64,000 bases of DNA from Desmodesmus armatus (GCA_007449985.2 VIIQ02000703.1:543107-607106); one strand, 5' to 3'. Numbered from the stretch's first letter, positions 1 through 12,711 are shown. Numbers and translations: made by a program. The notes: generated by a model from the letters alone, not told the origin.

Positions 1-22
1 CCTGGGTTTCACTGCTTGGCAG

Positions 23-3000
23 GTGTCTATCATGTTCACCCTGTATGAGCTGGCGGGGGTGGTGACTAACCTCCTGGCTGGCCTCATGGGGGCCAAGTGG
101 GGCATAAAATGGACGCTGCTATCAGGTGGGGCGCCGGCACAGGGTGCATTCTGGAACAAACATCGGTGTTGCTACGGTTCGGGTACTGTTGTGGGCAGTG
201 CCCTAGGCATGTTCCATTGTGGGGACGTCAAGTTGACCCTGCATTGCAAGGTTCAGGGTTTAAGGAGGTTGAGGGTTGATCCTCCATTACATGAACACCA
301 TGGTGTTTTCACCCGTTCACGCAGGTCTTTCGCTTCAGCTGGCAGGGCTGGGCATGCTATTCGGCTGGCAGGAGTCCTGGGCTGAGAACGGCCAGGTGGC
401 AACAGCGATTGCTTTCGTAACAGCGGCACAGATGCTGTGTGGAGTGGCCAAGGACTTGGCTAAGCTGGGAGGCAAGACAGTCACCAAGCTTGTCACACCA
501 GATGAAAAGGAGGTGTGTTGTGAGGGAGGGGGGGAGGGAAGAGGGTGGTAGGCGCGTGCACTGGGGATCAGAACAAGGCTCCAGGGTGCTGGACCAGCAG
601 CGCAGGAACAGTTGCACTTGGCCAAGCGTTCAAGCTTTCCAGCTGTCTGCAGCTGCATCAGTGCCACATACGCCCCTGCCGCTGCCTTGATGCAGGCTGC
701 TCAGTCGCAATGATTACGTAATCCACTCACTGTTACTATCACTCATTGTCACCGTCACTCATCCTTACTGTCCTTGACTGTTGCTGTGTGCCTCAGAGCC
801 GCCTGTTCAAGGTCGTGTCCTTCATCACTGGGTTCAAAAACAGCATGAAGGGTGTGGGCTACTTCATAGGCGCAGCATCCCTCATGGTGCACTACTACTT
901 TGCACTGGGCATCCTGGTGCTGCTGATCCTGGCAGCAATGCCCTGGGCTATTGAGGGCCTGAGCAACCAGCTGGGAAGGTGCGATGCTGTTGCTGCTACG
1001 CTTATCCTGTGGTTGATATGTAGATGCATCCTGACTGCCCTGCTGGGTTGAAATGGCTGGTTGTAGCTCGTGTGTCAACAGACCTGCGTGTTCGCACTTT
1101 GCCATGCGCACCGTGTCGTCCATCAGTTGGTGTGAACATGCCTGCTCAGTCCCACTGGTTTTGAGGCAGCATTTGCTGATGACATTGCCGCTGTGTTGGC
1201 ATCCATGTGCGTCTGCGTACAGTGGCTGTGGGCGACATAAGCTGTGCAGTGTGTGCAAGGTGTGTTGAGCTGCACCATTTGACGGTGTGTGGTGGTCTGT
1301 TTGCTGCAGGGCGCGCAAGGAGAACATCCAGCTGTCCACACTGTTCAAGCAGCGCTACAACGTGAACGTGCTCAGTGCGGCAAGGTTCTTCCTGTTTGGC
1401 AGGTAAGAGGCAACGCCAGGATGCGTCAGGCTGCTGCAGTGTATATGCTGAGCGGTGTAAGCGGTTCCTTCCGGGGTGCTTATGCGATGATTTCTTGCCC
1501 CTTGCATGCACCTGCGAACACAACAGCGTGCGCAACATGTGTGTCACCCGGGGGAGGGGCACTCACGTGGGTAGTGTGCTTTCACAGCTGGGCGGTACTC
1601 TCCACACCTGATGTTTGGGGTAGACTGAACGGGTTGACCATGCTGCGAGGGGACCTGCAATAGCACCCTGGGAATGTCACCCAGCCCCCAATGCTGTGCC
1701 ACCCAACCCCTCCATGCCCTTGGGCTGAGGAGGCAGGTGGGGTTTTTGGGGGAGTATGTTACATGGACATTTTCGCCAAACAACAATGGCATTGCCCACC
1801 AGGATCGAGCCAGGTGAACCTCATAAGTTGTCTCCCCTGCGGTGGTTTGCACCACCTACACCGGGTTGACCAAAGAAGGCAGAACCACCAGAATTGCAGC
1901 AAGTGCCAGCCATGCTAGGAACCTATTGTGTGCAGAGATGAGGGCAGGCAACTATACCAGTGTGGACACAAGAAACAGAACAAAGTCAGTCAAATACCCA
2001 TAGTAAGGCCAAGCAAGCGTGCTCTGCGCACTTTCATTTTGTACAAAGTGTGTGCCAGGGCCGACTGTTCGGCATGTTGAAACACAGTAGCAACACAATC
2101 TTGGTCACCCAACTGGACTGAAGCCGGGTCAGCAAAGGCTGGGCAGGCGGTGCGCAGATCATCATACACGGGACATTCAAGAATGAAGTGCTTTAGATCT
2201 TCAACATTTTTGCAGTCTAGCGTGCTGGACACGCACACACCTTCCGCCAGTGCTTCACCAAAGGGTGTTACTGACCTACTTTCTTGCTGTGTGCTGCACC
2301 GCTGCAGTCGTGACATGTGGTTTGAGGTGCCCTTGCCGTTCTTCCTGCGCGATTCCGTCTACGGCCTGGGCTGGGAGAGGGTTGCTGTGGGCGCCATGCT
2401 GGCGGTGCGGACGGACCCCTACACCAGCGGCATGCACGTCCTGTTCACATACAACTTGGCTTTTGCACCTTGCACATCGAGCGCATGTGTGCATGTATCA
2501 AATTGATGCATGCATTGTTGGCTGTCCCTGGACAGCTTGGGTCTGAAATCACCCGTGTAGAATATCACCCACTGCTCTGCTGGGGGGCGGGGGCCAGCGC
2601 ACCTCCTGTCCTGTAGTGCCAACACAGTTTCCTGCAAGTGGTGTCACACCTGTTGACCATGCACATGCTCTATTCTGCTGGTGCTGCTGTGTGGTCAAGG
2701 ATAGTTACACTACACGTGTGCTTGGTACTGTTTGTGTTGTTGGGGCCAGGGGGGGATTGGGCATCTCACCTCCTGTCTGCAGCAGCACTGCTTCCTGCCA
2801 ACGGTGCCGCACCACCGTCGTTGCACCACCAAACTATGCTCTGTTTCATGGTGCTGCTGTGCAGGGCTTCATCATCCTGTATGGTCAGATTCAGAGCTGG
2901 ACACCCCAACTGGTGCTGCAACCTCTCAAACAGAGCCCAGCCAACAAGTGAGAATACACTGCTGCAGGGGTGGTAGTGGGGGGGGGGGGGGATCCTGATG

Positions 3001-4213
3001 GCGGGGTCTGTCAGTGGGCTGGGCGGCAGCTGTGGCCGCGCTGCTGCCAGCTAGGCTGTCGGCACTCGCTGTAGGGCCTGTGAACCTGCTTGCACAGCAC
3101 AGTGTGTGGAGCTGCAAGCATCCGTCAGCAACCTGAACCTCCATGCAACCGCAAGCAGGCTTCAAATCCGGTATTCTCCTGACTGACTGGCCTCAGGATT
3201 CCAAATATTTGCCAAGAGCTACTCTCACGATTGGGTACCTGACCAAGATGCTTTGTGTTGTGACCCCTACCTTACCCTGTTGGGTGACAGCCTGCTGAGC
3301 TTGCTGTTCTGACACTGCCTGACCCCCCGCTGTAGGTACGTTGAGCTGTTGTGGAATGGTCTGCTGGTGCTGGCGCCGACATACCTGGCCATCATGCTGC
3401 TGGGCACTCCCATCTTCATCACACACCAGCTGCCAGCCATGACGGGGGTCCTGATCTCAGGCCTGCTGTTGTACTGCATGCTGTTTGCGGTCAACTCCAG
3501 CGTGCACAGCTTCCTGATTGTCAAGTGAGTGGCATGGGTGCTTTTGCGGGCTTTGCTTGTTTGCAGTGTTGAGCCTGCATCCCACAATGCTGTTGCGTAA
3601 GCAACAGTGTTACTTGCAATACCATTGGTGGGCAATGCCATTGTTGTTTGGCGAAAATGTCCATGTAACATACTCCCCCATATCATATCTTAATACAGTA
3701 CATCGCAGCTTCACCCTGCAGTCATGCGAGCAAGCAGGCACGTCTGGAGTTCAGGTCCTCTGATGTATACGTGCTGTTTCAATACCAGCTGCTACTTTTT
3801 GAACTGTGCATACCTTTGCAACTGCGCTCCGCTACGTCACACAGGGTAAGCCTTGGACCCCTCTCTTGTGATCTCATGTGCCCTTTTCGCCCTCCATCTG
3901 CCAACAAAACCAACCCTTCCGTGTCTCCTGTTGCTGCTGCTGCTGTTGCTGCGCATCCTGCAGGTATTCTGAGGGTGACAAGGTTGCAATGAACGTTGGG
4001 TTCTACTATATGGCCAATGCCATGGGGCGGCTGACGGGCACGCTGGTGTCAGGGGCGCTGTACACGTATGCAGGCGCCAACGTGGTGTACGGGCTAGGGT
4101 GGTGCTTTGTCGCGTCTATTGCGTCTGCAGTTGCATCCACTGCGCTCACCACGCTGATCAGGGATGATGCAGGGGGCTTGATGTGTGGTAGCAAGCTGAC
4201 GCTGGTGAGATAG
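23..4213 (+). CDS. arsJ-like: ArsJ-type organoarsenical efflux MFS permease, 5' partial
   Basis: Eight exons can be read with consistent phases: 23-125, 325-512, 797-978, 1310-1402, 2308-2404, 2865-2947, 3336-3524 and 3964-4213. Together they give 394 codons plus a TAG stop. The protein resembles bacterial ArsJ along its whole length. Recognisable blocks are YELAGVVTNLLAG near the start, GVAKDLAKLGGKTVTKLVTP, ITGFKNSMKGVGYFIG, NVLSAARFFLFG followed by SRDMWFEVPLPFFL, AVNSSVHSFLIVK, and NVGFYYMANAMGRLTGT in the last exon. ArsJ exports 1-arseno-3-phosphoglycerate, made by a GAPDH partner that is not in this window. Family members have about 12 membrane helices and 400-420 residues, so only the N-terminal 10-25 residues should be missing upstream of base 23. 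Nearly all splice sites are GT-AG. Intron 4 is enlarged by a LINE fragment. The family assignment is firm; substrate in this alga is inferred. Confidence 0.85.
1743..2208 (-). mobile_element. 466-bp LINE 3' fragment in arsJ intron 4
   Basis: On the minus strand this segment encodes the C-terminal tail of a non-LTR reverse transcriptase, including HFILECPVYDDLR, the His/Cys part of the usual C-terminal zinc motif, and ends in a stop near 1990. A short 3' untranslated stretch follows and closes with a run of five T on the plus strand, that is, an A-tail on the element strand. A copy that looks the same base for base lies at 21889-22354, with the same left and right limits. No clear target-site duplication was seen. 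It sits wholly inside an intron. Confidence 0.75.
3628..3680 (+). mobile_element. 53-bp LINE 3' tail in arsJ intron 7
   Basis: This stretch is the reverse complement of the last ~53 bases of the LINE fragment at 1743-1800. It includes GGCGAAAATGTCCATGTAAC and ends in ACTCCCCCA. It therefore represents a severely 5'-truncated insertion in the opposite orientation, within the intron between exons 7 and 8 of the arsJ-like gene. Confidence 0.7.
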
Positions 4214-4667
4214 CCATGCGTGCGCATGCATATGCATGGCTGGCTGGCTGGCCAGGTGGCACTGCATGTGTGTGGGAAGTTATCATAGTATGCTCGATGA
4301 CGACCGATACAATCCTCCCGACAGGCAGTTGATCACAATGTTTGTGTGTTCCTGTGTGGCGGGGCTTGTTCCTGTGTGGCGGGGCTGGTCAGCTGATGAG
4401 CTGTGAGATGCATGTCTTGTAGGTGAAGGGTTGCAACCCTTCAATTGAGCTACGAATGGGGGTGCTGTGGTGCTATTTGTGATGAGCCATCAGCATGGAT
4501 GGTACGATGTACATCGCACGCTGACAGGGTGACGTCTGTTGGGATGTGCAAGATGGGCCGTGTGAACGTATCGACGGGGTGTGCATTTACTTGGTTTATG
4601 TTGGGGGTGAAAGTTTCGACCTGAAAGTTGTGGGATCAACCAGCTGCAGGCCACATGGTGTTGTCAA
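4214..4667. other. 3' flank of arsJ-like gene
   Basis: No gene is seen here. The only structure noticed is a short direct duplication near 4348-4385 (TTCCTGTGTGGCGGGGCT twice). The stretch separates the arsJ stop from the duplicated spacer. Confidence 0.5.
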
Positions 4668-4939
4668 GTGACTCCCTGTACACTGCTGATAAGCCATAGC
4701 TTGGTCTTCTGGCAGAGCGCACAGTTGTGTTGGCTAATAGGGATGATTGCAACAGAAGGGAACTTCACCCCGGCGGCAAAGCTTGTTCATGAAAGGCCTG
4801 GAAGCACACTGACGTCACCATGCATATTCTCAATGGTGTCAACGCGTGTGCTGCTTGCGATACCTTCGCGTCATATCGTCATACCGTGAAGAAGCCCCCC
4901 CCCCTCCCAGCTGGAACTTCCAGCCTGGAAGGGACCTGG
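4668..4939. repeat. Duplicated spacer, copy 1
   Basis: Several blocks match 15065-15847 in order: GCCATAGCTTGGTCTT, GCAAGCACACTGAYGTCACC-like sequence, GTGTGCTGCTTGCGAT and GAAGGGACCTGG. Copy 2 carries about 520 bp of extra sequence between the second and third block. The match belongs to the segmental duplication that also contains the downstream gene. Confidence 0.6.
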
Positions 4940-5215
4940 GGGTCCACCACAAACCTCCAGCCAGGGGGGGAGACGCCGACCCTAAACTCGAAAGGGGGGT
5001 ACGGGTCGATCGAACAAACAGCCTAAAACGTCAGGGGGGGTAGGGGTCCAGCGGCCGTCGATAGGGGGGAGCAGCAGTACCTTACGACAGCCTAAAACCG
5101 ACAGGGGGGTAGGGGTCCGTGAGCCAGAAAGCCTAAAACGGATACAGGGGGAGGGGTATCAGCAAACCCGGCGTCTCCCCCCCCCCCCCCCTTGCTGTAG
5201 GTTTGTGGTGGACCC
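4940..5215. mobile_element. 276-bp MITE with 17-bp TIRs and internal G-rich repeats
   Basis: The ends are a perfect 17-bp inverted repeat, GGGTCCACCACAAACCT at 4940-4956 and its complement at 5199-5215. The pairing extends inward with gaps through a G-run and AGACGCC to about 39 bp. Direct CCTGG duplications flank the element at 4935-4939 and 5216-5220. The duplicated copy of this locus near 15843-15847 has a single CCTGG and no element, which is an empty site. The interior has four imperfect repeats beginning CCTAAAA and followed by GGGGGGTAGGGGTC-like sequence. No ORF is convincing, so it is non-autonomous; superfamily not assigned. Confidence 0.8.
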
Positions 5216-5220
5216 CCTGG

Positions 5221-5544
5221 AAGTGGTGAGAACCCAGTCACCTCAGACCTCAGTGCTCCAGCATATCACAAACCTTGCTGCAAAGAATAAAGTTAATAGA
5301 TACGCGCAAGATCTTTCTATAGTACGCACAGGGTCACACAAAATCGGGCCCAAAGGTAACACAAAACATCGTCACTACAACTGCCATCGTCTGGACAAAC
5401 CCTTCCTTGGTTGGAGGTTGCACCCGCACGTAACCGCAATGACAACTTTGTCGTCGCTTTTGAGCGCTCCAACGACCGCGTAGCTGACATCGCAGTTTCA
5501 GAGTTTCGAAAGGTTCCTTCTGCTGCAGAGATTGTGCTACAGAC
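5221..5544 (+). promoter_or_regulatory. 5' flank of the CDH-like pseudogene
   Basis: The stretch aligns loosely with 28290-28510 upstream of the intact paralogue, sharing CACTACAACTGCC and AGACATGCGGGCT. It probably holds the promoter and 5' UTR. A TATA-like CTATAGTA lies near 5318, but no element can be assigned with confidence. Confidence 0.35.
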
Positions 5545-8500
5545 ATGCGGGCTGTACATGCTGTTCTGTGAGTCCCGCTGTCTTCTTTGTTGCAAAGCTC
5601 TCGTCCCTCCTCTTTTGGATCAAGAAGTTGTCGTCCAGATGTTCAACCATGTCCGAACTTGATGTCAGCGCCCGCGATGCCGTGTCGCTGCTCCTTACCT
5701 GCTCGAATGTCATCTTGAGTACGTCTGGTAACCCCTTTTTCCTGTACTGCGCTGCCTGTACAGGCTGACTCTGCTTGTGGTCTCAGGATGGCAGCAACGA
5801 GTTGCAGCACGCATGAAGCAACACCCGATATCGCGACCGATCCAGCAGTGTTGGGTGTGACTGATGCACAAGCAATGCCGGCTGTTGATCCGCAGCTGGC
5901 AGTGGCCGACCCAGCAGTGGCAGCTACTGTTGATCCACAGCTGATCACCACAGGGCCTGCCTACCAAGAGGTGCTGCCAGTGGCACCAGGGCAGGCAGAC
6001 ATGCCTGAAACGCAGCGTGATGCCGATGCATCCGTCAGTGTCATGGCTCGTTGGCCATGGACGACAACGAAGCCCCCATTCCTTGGACTGGTTGGCAGCA
6101 CCGGAGGATCTGGTGGCCAGTCCAATTACTGTGGAGATATGACACCCACAGGGGGTTGTGCCACCAAAACGCAGGGACAAACAACACTCGACTGCAAAGT
6201 GGGGGCGCAACATACTCTGGTAGTAACAGCTTTAACGCAGGAGATTTCCAGTGAGTGAGCCTGTCTCTGCCAGAGCGCATTGCAAGCACGGCTCCCCTCC
6301 TGCTTCTGGCTGCAGCTGGCAAGAGCTTGGCATCTGCGGCCAGCAGCCTCGTGGAACGGGAACGAAACCTGGAAGGGTCAAGTTCAACGCTTGAATGCTG
6401 TCTGCACAACCCGTGCAGCACCGTATGCCTGTGCTTTATGCTTGCACTGGGCTTGCTTACTTCCTTTTGTTCAGAGACTTAACTCACTCTTCTTGCCTGA
6501 TAGCTCACGACACCTGCCTGTTGACTGTCAATCCGTACTCGCAGGAAGTCGTGCTTGGTCGATGCCGCAGTGCACTGTGCAGCGGATGCCAACACGGGTA
6601 TGTGTAACGCTTGCCACTCAGTGTCCTATCCCCACCACCATACATGGCTCACACACATATGCTTCCATGGTTTGCTGTGATTACTTGGGACCCCTTGGTC
6701 AGTATGTTGACACCCCTGGTTGCTGCATCGTGGCCACTCATCCATCTGCCAGGGATGACCTAGCTCCTTGATTGCTGCTGACACCGCTACTGTGCTGTCC
6801 CTGCTGCTGCCTTCCATGTTAAGTGGATCCTTCGAACCTCAAGCTTGGAACCTCCCCAAGCTGCTGCTCCTGCTTCTTGTAAGTAAACTGCCTGTTGCCT
6901 AACGTACATTTGCGTGCTTCACGCATGTCTGTCAGGCACGCTGTTCAGCTCGCAAGCTGCAGAAGTGGCAAGGGGCACAGCCTGCAACAGCTGTCAACCC
7001 CATGCCATGTTACCTGGCAGCCCAGTCTATGGCCGTGTTGCGTCGCAGTTGCAGTAGCAGTTGCAGTCACAGCAGCATCACTGGTGTGGCAACGTCGTGC
7101 ACCCCACAAGGGAGGGGCTCACCCCACAAGGGAGGGGTTCACGGGGAACTGACGCAAATGCATTGCTTGCAAATAGCATACGCCGGTTGCAGGTAGTGAT
7201 TGCTGCTGACCTTGCTGGCTGGCTCACTCCTTCCCGCTTGACAGGTATAACCAGATCGCCTTCAAACAGTATACAACCGTCCAGTCAACGGCAGGCAAGA
7301 ACTATGCCCTTAGCAAATCGCCCAACCCAGGATCTGTTTGGCATTTTATGGTGAGTCAATTTTCAACTTGTGACAAGTAGAGTTGGGTGGAGTTGGCGGC
7401 TTGTTTCGGCTGCCACATGCAATCCAATTGATTGATCTTGAGTCAAGATCAAGGGGGAAACCAGTGTTTCTTTCCTGCTGGGCAGAAACCCTCTTTTCGG
7501 AAAATCAGACACGCCAGGGCAGCTACGTGTCAGAGGCAGCTGGGGCCAAGTCAGGATTGGCTGTTTCTGAGAGTCCATTCAGCCGCCCAGCATCTGCCTG
7601 CATGTGGTCCTTGGCTGATGAAAGTGATGCCCTCGTGATTGCTGCTGGGGATGGATGGGTTGCCCACTGAGACGTCTGATCTGCCCCTGCTTGCACTTAG
7701 ATGAGTTCTACGAGGTTTTCTCTGAGGCTTACTGTGACACTGGTACCTCATGAGCCTCGGGGGCATACGGGGTGTTCAGGGATGGCTTGCACCGTGTAAC
7801 AGTATCAGTGACAGGTAGTGATTCATGTACTTTCAAACATGGTTCTGCAGGAGTTGCGTCAACCCAGCAACCCACGCAGGCCGCAAACACACACTCACAC
7901 TGCTGTCTGCCGACCGCCCCTCTGCCGCTGCCCACAGGTGATGCCAGAAAAACCCTGCACTGGGGTGGAAAACTGGAACACTTATTCTACTCAGGGTCAA
8001 TGGAGCGAATGTCCTGGAGAGGACATCTGGGACGCTGCCCAAGAAGTGATCGACAAAAGCGTCAAAGTTCCCTCTGTGGCTGGTAAACACCTGTGGGGCA
8101 TGGCAATCAACCCCGTGTCCAGGCGCGGCCAACATCAGGTGCGGTGCAGCTGTGTGGCAGGGCCCATTCCATACATCCGTGGTACGGTGCGGGGGCCTGC
8201 TTTGCTGGGCATGTCTGTAAAAGGCTTTGGGAGGTAGGGTTAACTTTCTGGCCAATTCGGCAGGCTGCTGAGAGATTTAGCTGACTGCATCGGTCTCTCT
8301 GCAGCAGTACCAAGTACGTTGCTGTGCTCAAGACAGGGTGCTTTTGTTTGGAGAGTTGCCAGAAACTGACGGTCAATCCACAAGACTGAGACACTGATGT
8401 TTTGTCCGCCTGCTACTTGCCCATGCATTGCAGATGCATGTGCATGTGGCGCAAGTGTACCCTGAGCTGATGGCCAGTGTGGCCGGGTGGGCAGCCCTCG

Positions 8501-10229
8501 CGCTGGCCAATATCCCACTCCCACCCCTTCCTTTGAGTTGGACTGCGGGGTTGTGCAAAAGAAAAGTGGCAAACTAAGGCTGGAGAAGTGCATGATGGCA
8601 GCCGCAAAAAGTACATCAACCAAGCTCAACCTCAAGGTGGGTGCTAGGCTGCTGCAGCATATGTGTAGTTGGGGGTTTTGGGTTTTCTTTTCTTTCTATG
8701 GGAGGGGGGGGGGGGGGGAGGATTTGGAGCGCAGCCTGAAGGCACATCATGCCCTGAGCTGTTTGCCACTGGTACTGTGCGCGGGATTGGGGCCCTAGCG
8801 CTTTCAAGGTGTCGACCCTTAATCAGTTGTGTCAGTTGGACTGCGGCATGCTGTGCAGCAGCAACCCTGGCCGGCGCTAGTTCTGCAAATCTACTGGTGC
8901 GAGCATGGCTGCTGCTGCACATGTAGTGTTGTGGGGTTTTGCGCAGCCTTGGGGTGTTTGGGAACTATAGGAAGGTGTGCATCGGAGCCCATGTGGGACC
9001 AACGCTGCTAAATGTTTTTTTAATCAATTTGTGTTTTTTGAATCAATTTTTTTTGAATCAATTTGTGTTGTTGACGTGCGGCATGTGGGGATGTCCTGTC
9101 ACGGCATTCTGTCCATGGTAAACGCCACTGGCATACTGGCAGTATACTAGATGCTTGCAGCATTCAGTGTACACACAGTCCATGTGCTGCTGATGCCCTA
9201 TCTGCTTGTTTACAAGACATCTGCCTAGATACCTGTTCACCTCCAGCTTGTTCAAAGGCCTTGGCAGCAGCAAGGGTGGTAGCACCACCGCAGATGTTCA
9301 TAATCACACCGCTACGGCCAGCTTGCATTATGATCACATCGCCATGGCCACATACAAGGCCACATGCACCCTGCAATGTGCGTGTTGTGAGGGCCGTGGT
9401 TGGCAGGCTGCATGAAGATTTCGCGCATCATGCTGCGGTGATTGCTACAGGTGACAATCGTCTCTAAGATCCAAACACCAGCTGATGCCGCACCCTTCGA
9501 GACGACATACACGAAGAAGCCCGACAACTCGCAAAATAATTTAAATGCCCTGTGGGGCTCCACTCTTGTGCTGCGGGTTCCCTGGACGATTGACAGCTGG
9601 GCGATTGTGGTCAACCGTGAGGGCCCTGCTGAGTGGTAAGCCAACCGGAGGAAAAGGATGCTGCTGTGCCCCAGTGGGGCTGTGGTTGCAGTGAACTCGA
9701 TCAGCCCTTTTGGCACCATGTTACAAAAACACAGAAATCCGAAACATGCGTGCCGCATGTGCCCTTGCTTGGCCAACTGCTGATCCTGCGCCAGTGGGCG
9801 AACAACTCTGTAAGAGGCCACACATGTTGTGCACTCTTCAAAACTGGCCACATGTTTTGTCTCACTGCCTTGCTTGTGGATGCTTGCAGCTTCTTCAACC
9901 CCCAGCCTGACCCAAACGCAGATCCTGACTGTGACCTTGTCAAGGCATGCGAAGAGCTCCCACGAGACTGCCCACTGTGGAGGTTATGCCACAAGATACC
10001 ACAAAAGCGAAACAAGGACGAGTGCGCCACATGGGACGATGCAGGATGTTACCACTTCAAAAAATACCCAAGCGACTGTGCCGATTGGAAGGAGTGTGCC
10101 GATCTCAGTAATGGCGCTGGCAATTATTGGACGCAGGCATACTGCTTAGCGTACAGGCAACTGAAGGTGGATACCTCTTGCTCAAACGTCAAACCTCCAA
10201 CTGTTAATGGAAAACAACAACAGTGTTGA
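5545..10229 (+). pseudogene. Secreted CDP-diacylglycerol diphosphatase-like gene, decayed paralogue
   Basis: Eleven exons align with the intact gene at 28511-33041: 5545-5567, 5764-6250, 6316-6381, 6545-6597, 6824-6878, ~6936-7090, 7245-7350, 7938-8138, 8434-8636, 9451-9635 and 9890-10229. The signal peptide, the CDH core (MAINPVSRRGQHQ followed by MHVHVAQVYPEL) and the Cys-rich tail are recognisable. The frame is broken in several places relative to the paralogue: a 7-nt deletion just after the signal peptide (~5810), a 1-nt change in a G-run (~6200), a 1-nt change in exon 6 (~6975), and a 1-nt loss in a C-rich run of exon 9 (~8520, exon length 203 instead of a multiple of 3). Some of these lie in homopolymers and could be sequence errors, but the 7-nt loss is not typical of one. 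It is probably a pseudogene. Confidence 0.75.
7099..7140. repeat. Two 20-bp direct repeats
   Basis: ACCCCACAAGGGAGGGGCTC is followed at once by ACCCCACAAGGGAGGGGTTC, inside the intron between exons 6 and 7 of the pseudogene. The intact paralogue lacks them. Confidence 0.8.
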
Positions 10230-12700
10230 GGAGGCAGGTGATGCCCTGTTGTGTTGTGCTTTTGCTCACATGTGTCTCAAGCACCTGAGGGCAGCCTCAG
10301 CAAGCACAATCAAAGATGCTGCTGGGTGCATTGACTGGTCCACAGTCCCAACGCACTGCCAGTCAGTGTCTGTGGGTGCAGAGCATGCCGTGCAGTGCAA
10401 CACGTTGTGACAGCAGGGAGACACCTAGTGGCATTGCCCGTATCCTGGCCGGCCCAGGAAACGGGCAGTACAGGGGTTTTGTCCTCGAGAAGAGGTTTGC
10501 GTGCTCCACGGTTGTGTTGGATGTGTTGCCGTGCTTGGCGCGGGAAGGGTGATGACGGTTCTTTCTTTTTGGCTGGTTTGTTGTTGCCGTAATCTACATG
10601 TGTGATTGCCTGGCGACAGCTGTTGTGAGGGGGCAGGAATTGGCCTTGTCTGTTTGTGGACTTGACCTTAGTGCTATTGGTGGATTGTGGCTGAATGCAT
10701 GCACGGCATGCAGATTGACAACTAGGTGCGAGAGCACGGAGTGTTGGTGTTGACGAAGGGGTTCAGTGTAGCTGAGGTGCACTGCAGGTGCACTTGGTCT
10801 ACAAGGACGCATGCCATGTTTGATGCTTAAATAGATTTGGAAGGGTGACACTCGTGAGGAGCGCACCTGCAGAGCATTGGCTGACACTGTTGGAAGTTGT
10901 TGGTGCTGTAGCATTGGTGTGGGTGCATTGCGTGAGGGAGTTTGCCTGGGCTTTGGTCATGGTGAACAGCATGCAACATGGGTTGCAGGTTCCCAATGGG
11001 TTAATTGGGGCTGTGGTTCTGGGTTTGTTCTTACATGCACGTCTGTTTGCTGACAGCACGAGCCAGGGTACTCAGCTTGCCAGCCAGTTGGCCGTGCTGT
11101 CCAGCACAGGCTTGTTGACACATGGCTTGTTTGAGAACAGATGCATTGACATGTGCCGGCTAGTACGCTTGTGCTAGCCAGCACAAATGTGCTGGCCAAC
11201 CCGTGGGGTGGCATGCTTATGAAGCCTGTCGTTGATACAGGCGCTGCTGTTTCCTTGACCCGGAGGCCACTTGCACAGCAAGGTATGATGACATTTAATT
11301 AAGACTCCCGCACAGTTGCATGGTGCGGATGGGGGTTTTTGTGCCGGTGTGCTGCTACACTGGGTGGACCCTGCCGGCCTTTCAATTTGCGAGCTTCGTT
11401 TTTGTTTTGAGGTACATACAGTGCATGCTTGCAGGGCTGGCGGCACAACGGATGTGGCTGATGCATACGCAGGAATGGGTCCTGGTCTTCTGGTGAACTA
11501 GCCGGGCCAGGGCAGTACCCATGCTTCAGTGAGTCTTGAGGGACCTTCAAAGCCCTTCCATGTCTTCATGCTTGGCCTGGCATGGGTGATGAGGGTTTGG
11601 CTTGGCTGGTTTGTTGTTGCCGTCATCAGCATGTGTGATTGCCTGGTGACAGTTGTTGTGTGGGGCCACAGCAACTGGTCTTGTCTTGTTTTGGGAGCCG
11701 TGTTTGGTGCTGTCAGTGGATTGTGGCTGAATGCATGCACGGCATGAAGATTGCCAGCTAGGTGTGGGCACAGATTGTTGGTGTTGACGATGGGGTACAG
11801 TGTCGCTGAAGCGCACTGCAGGTGCACTTGGTCTACAAGGACGCATGCCATCTGATGTTTGAATAGGTTTGGAAGGGTGACACTCGTGAAGAGCGCACCT
11901 GCACAGCATTGGCTGACACTCTTAGATGTTTTTGGTGCTGTAGCCTTGATTTGGTGCATTCAGTCAAAAGGGTCTGGGTCCGGGCTGTGGCTGCGGCAAT
12001 GTGTGGTGGATATTGATTTTGAGGGGTGACACTCGTGAGGAGCGCACCTGCAGAGGGTTGGCTGACACTGTAGATGTCGTTGGTGCTGTAGCGTCGGTGT
12101 GGTGCATTTTGTTGGGAGGGTCTGGGCTGTGGCTGTGGCAATGTGTGGGTGATTTTGGTGTGGGTTGCCAACCGGGAAGATGTCTGTCGTTGTGGGGTTT
12201 TCTGTTAGGGGTACGTCTGTATGCGGACAGCATGAGCCATGCTAGAAGTTCCGCCTGCACGTCAGTTGGCCACTGTGCTGTCCAGCACTGCTTGTTGACA
12301 AATGGACTTGCCATCAACAGATGAATCAACAGGGGTGCCTGCTTGCAGGGCAGTTGGCAGTTGAATACAGTTTGAAGTGTGTTAGTCTCCTGGTGTTCTA
12401 GCCCTTCTCCTCATGCCTCACTGGGTCACTTGGATCCTCCTAGCCCTGCTATGTCAGCACTGTGCTGACATCATGCCGCCCTCATCCTATGGCACACAGC
12501 CGTCATGGCTGCTGTTGCATTCCTGCTACTCCGGGGCATGGGGGGTTTCTGTCTTTGTTTTGTTGGCGCCATGCCAACAGCGTCTGTTTTTTGTGATGTG
12601 TTCCAAGACATGTGTTGACTAAAGTGATCTGGATATGGTTTTGACAGATTCAGCGTGTTTGTGGGGTGGCATGCGGCCATGCAGTGTACACACGTCAAAT
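10230..12700. repeat. Degenerate long repeats 3' of the CDH-like pseudogene
   Basis: Three partial copies of one sequence occur at about 10565-11250, 11580-12000 and 12010-12330. Shared landmarks are GCTGAATGCATGCACGGCAT, GTCTACAAGGACGCATGCC and GGGTGACACTCGTGA followed by GAGCGCACCTGCA. A diverged copy lies at ~33230-33900. The part at 12400-12700 matches 34240-34660 (CTGACATCATG then CGCCCTCAT). No convincing coding exon is seen. Confidence 0.7.
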
Positions 12701-12711
12701 CGTGGTGACTT

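Noticed and set aside
755..1348. 197-residue minus-strand ORF
   Set aside because: It lies opposite arsJ exons 3-4 and their introns and shows no domain.
4978..5160. CCTAAAA repeats read as interstitial telomere
   Set aside because: The units are ~44 bp apart, vary after CCTAAAA and lie inside a MITE, so they are not tandem telomeric repeats.
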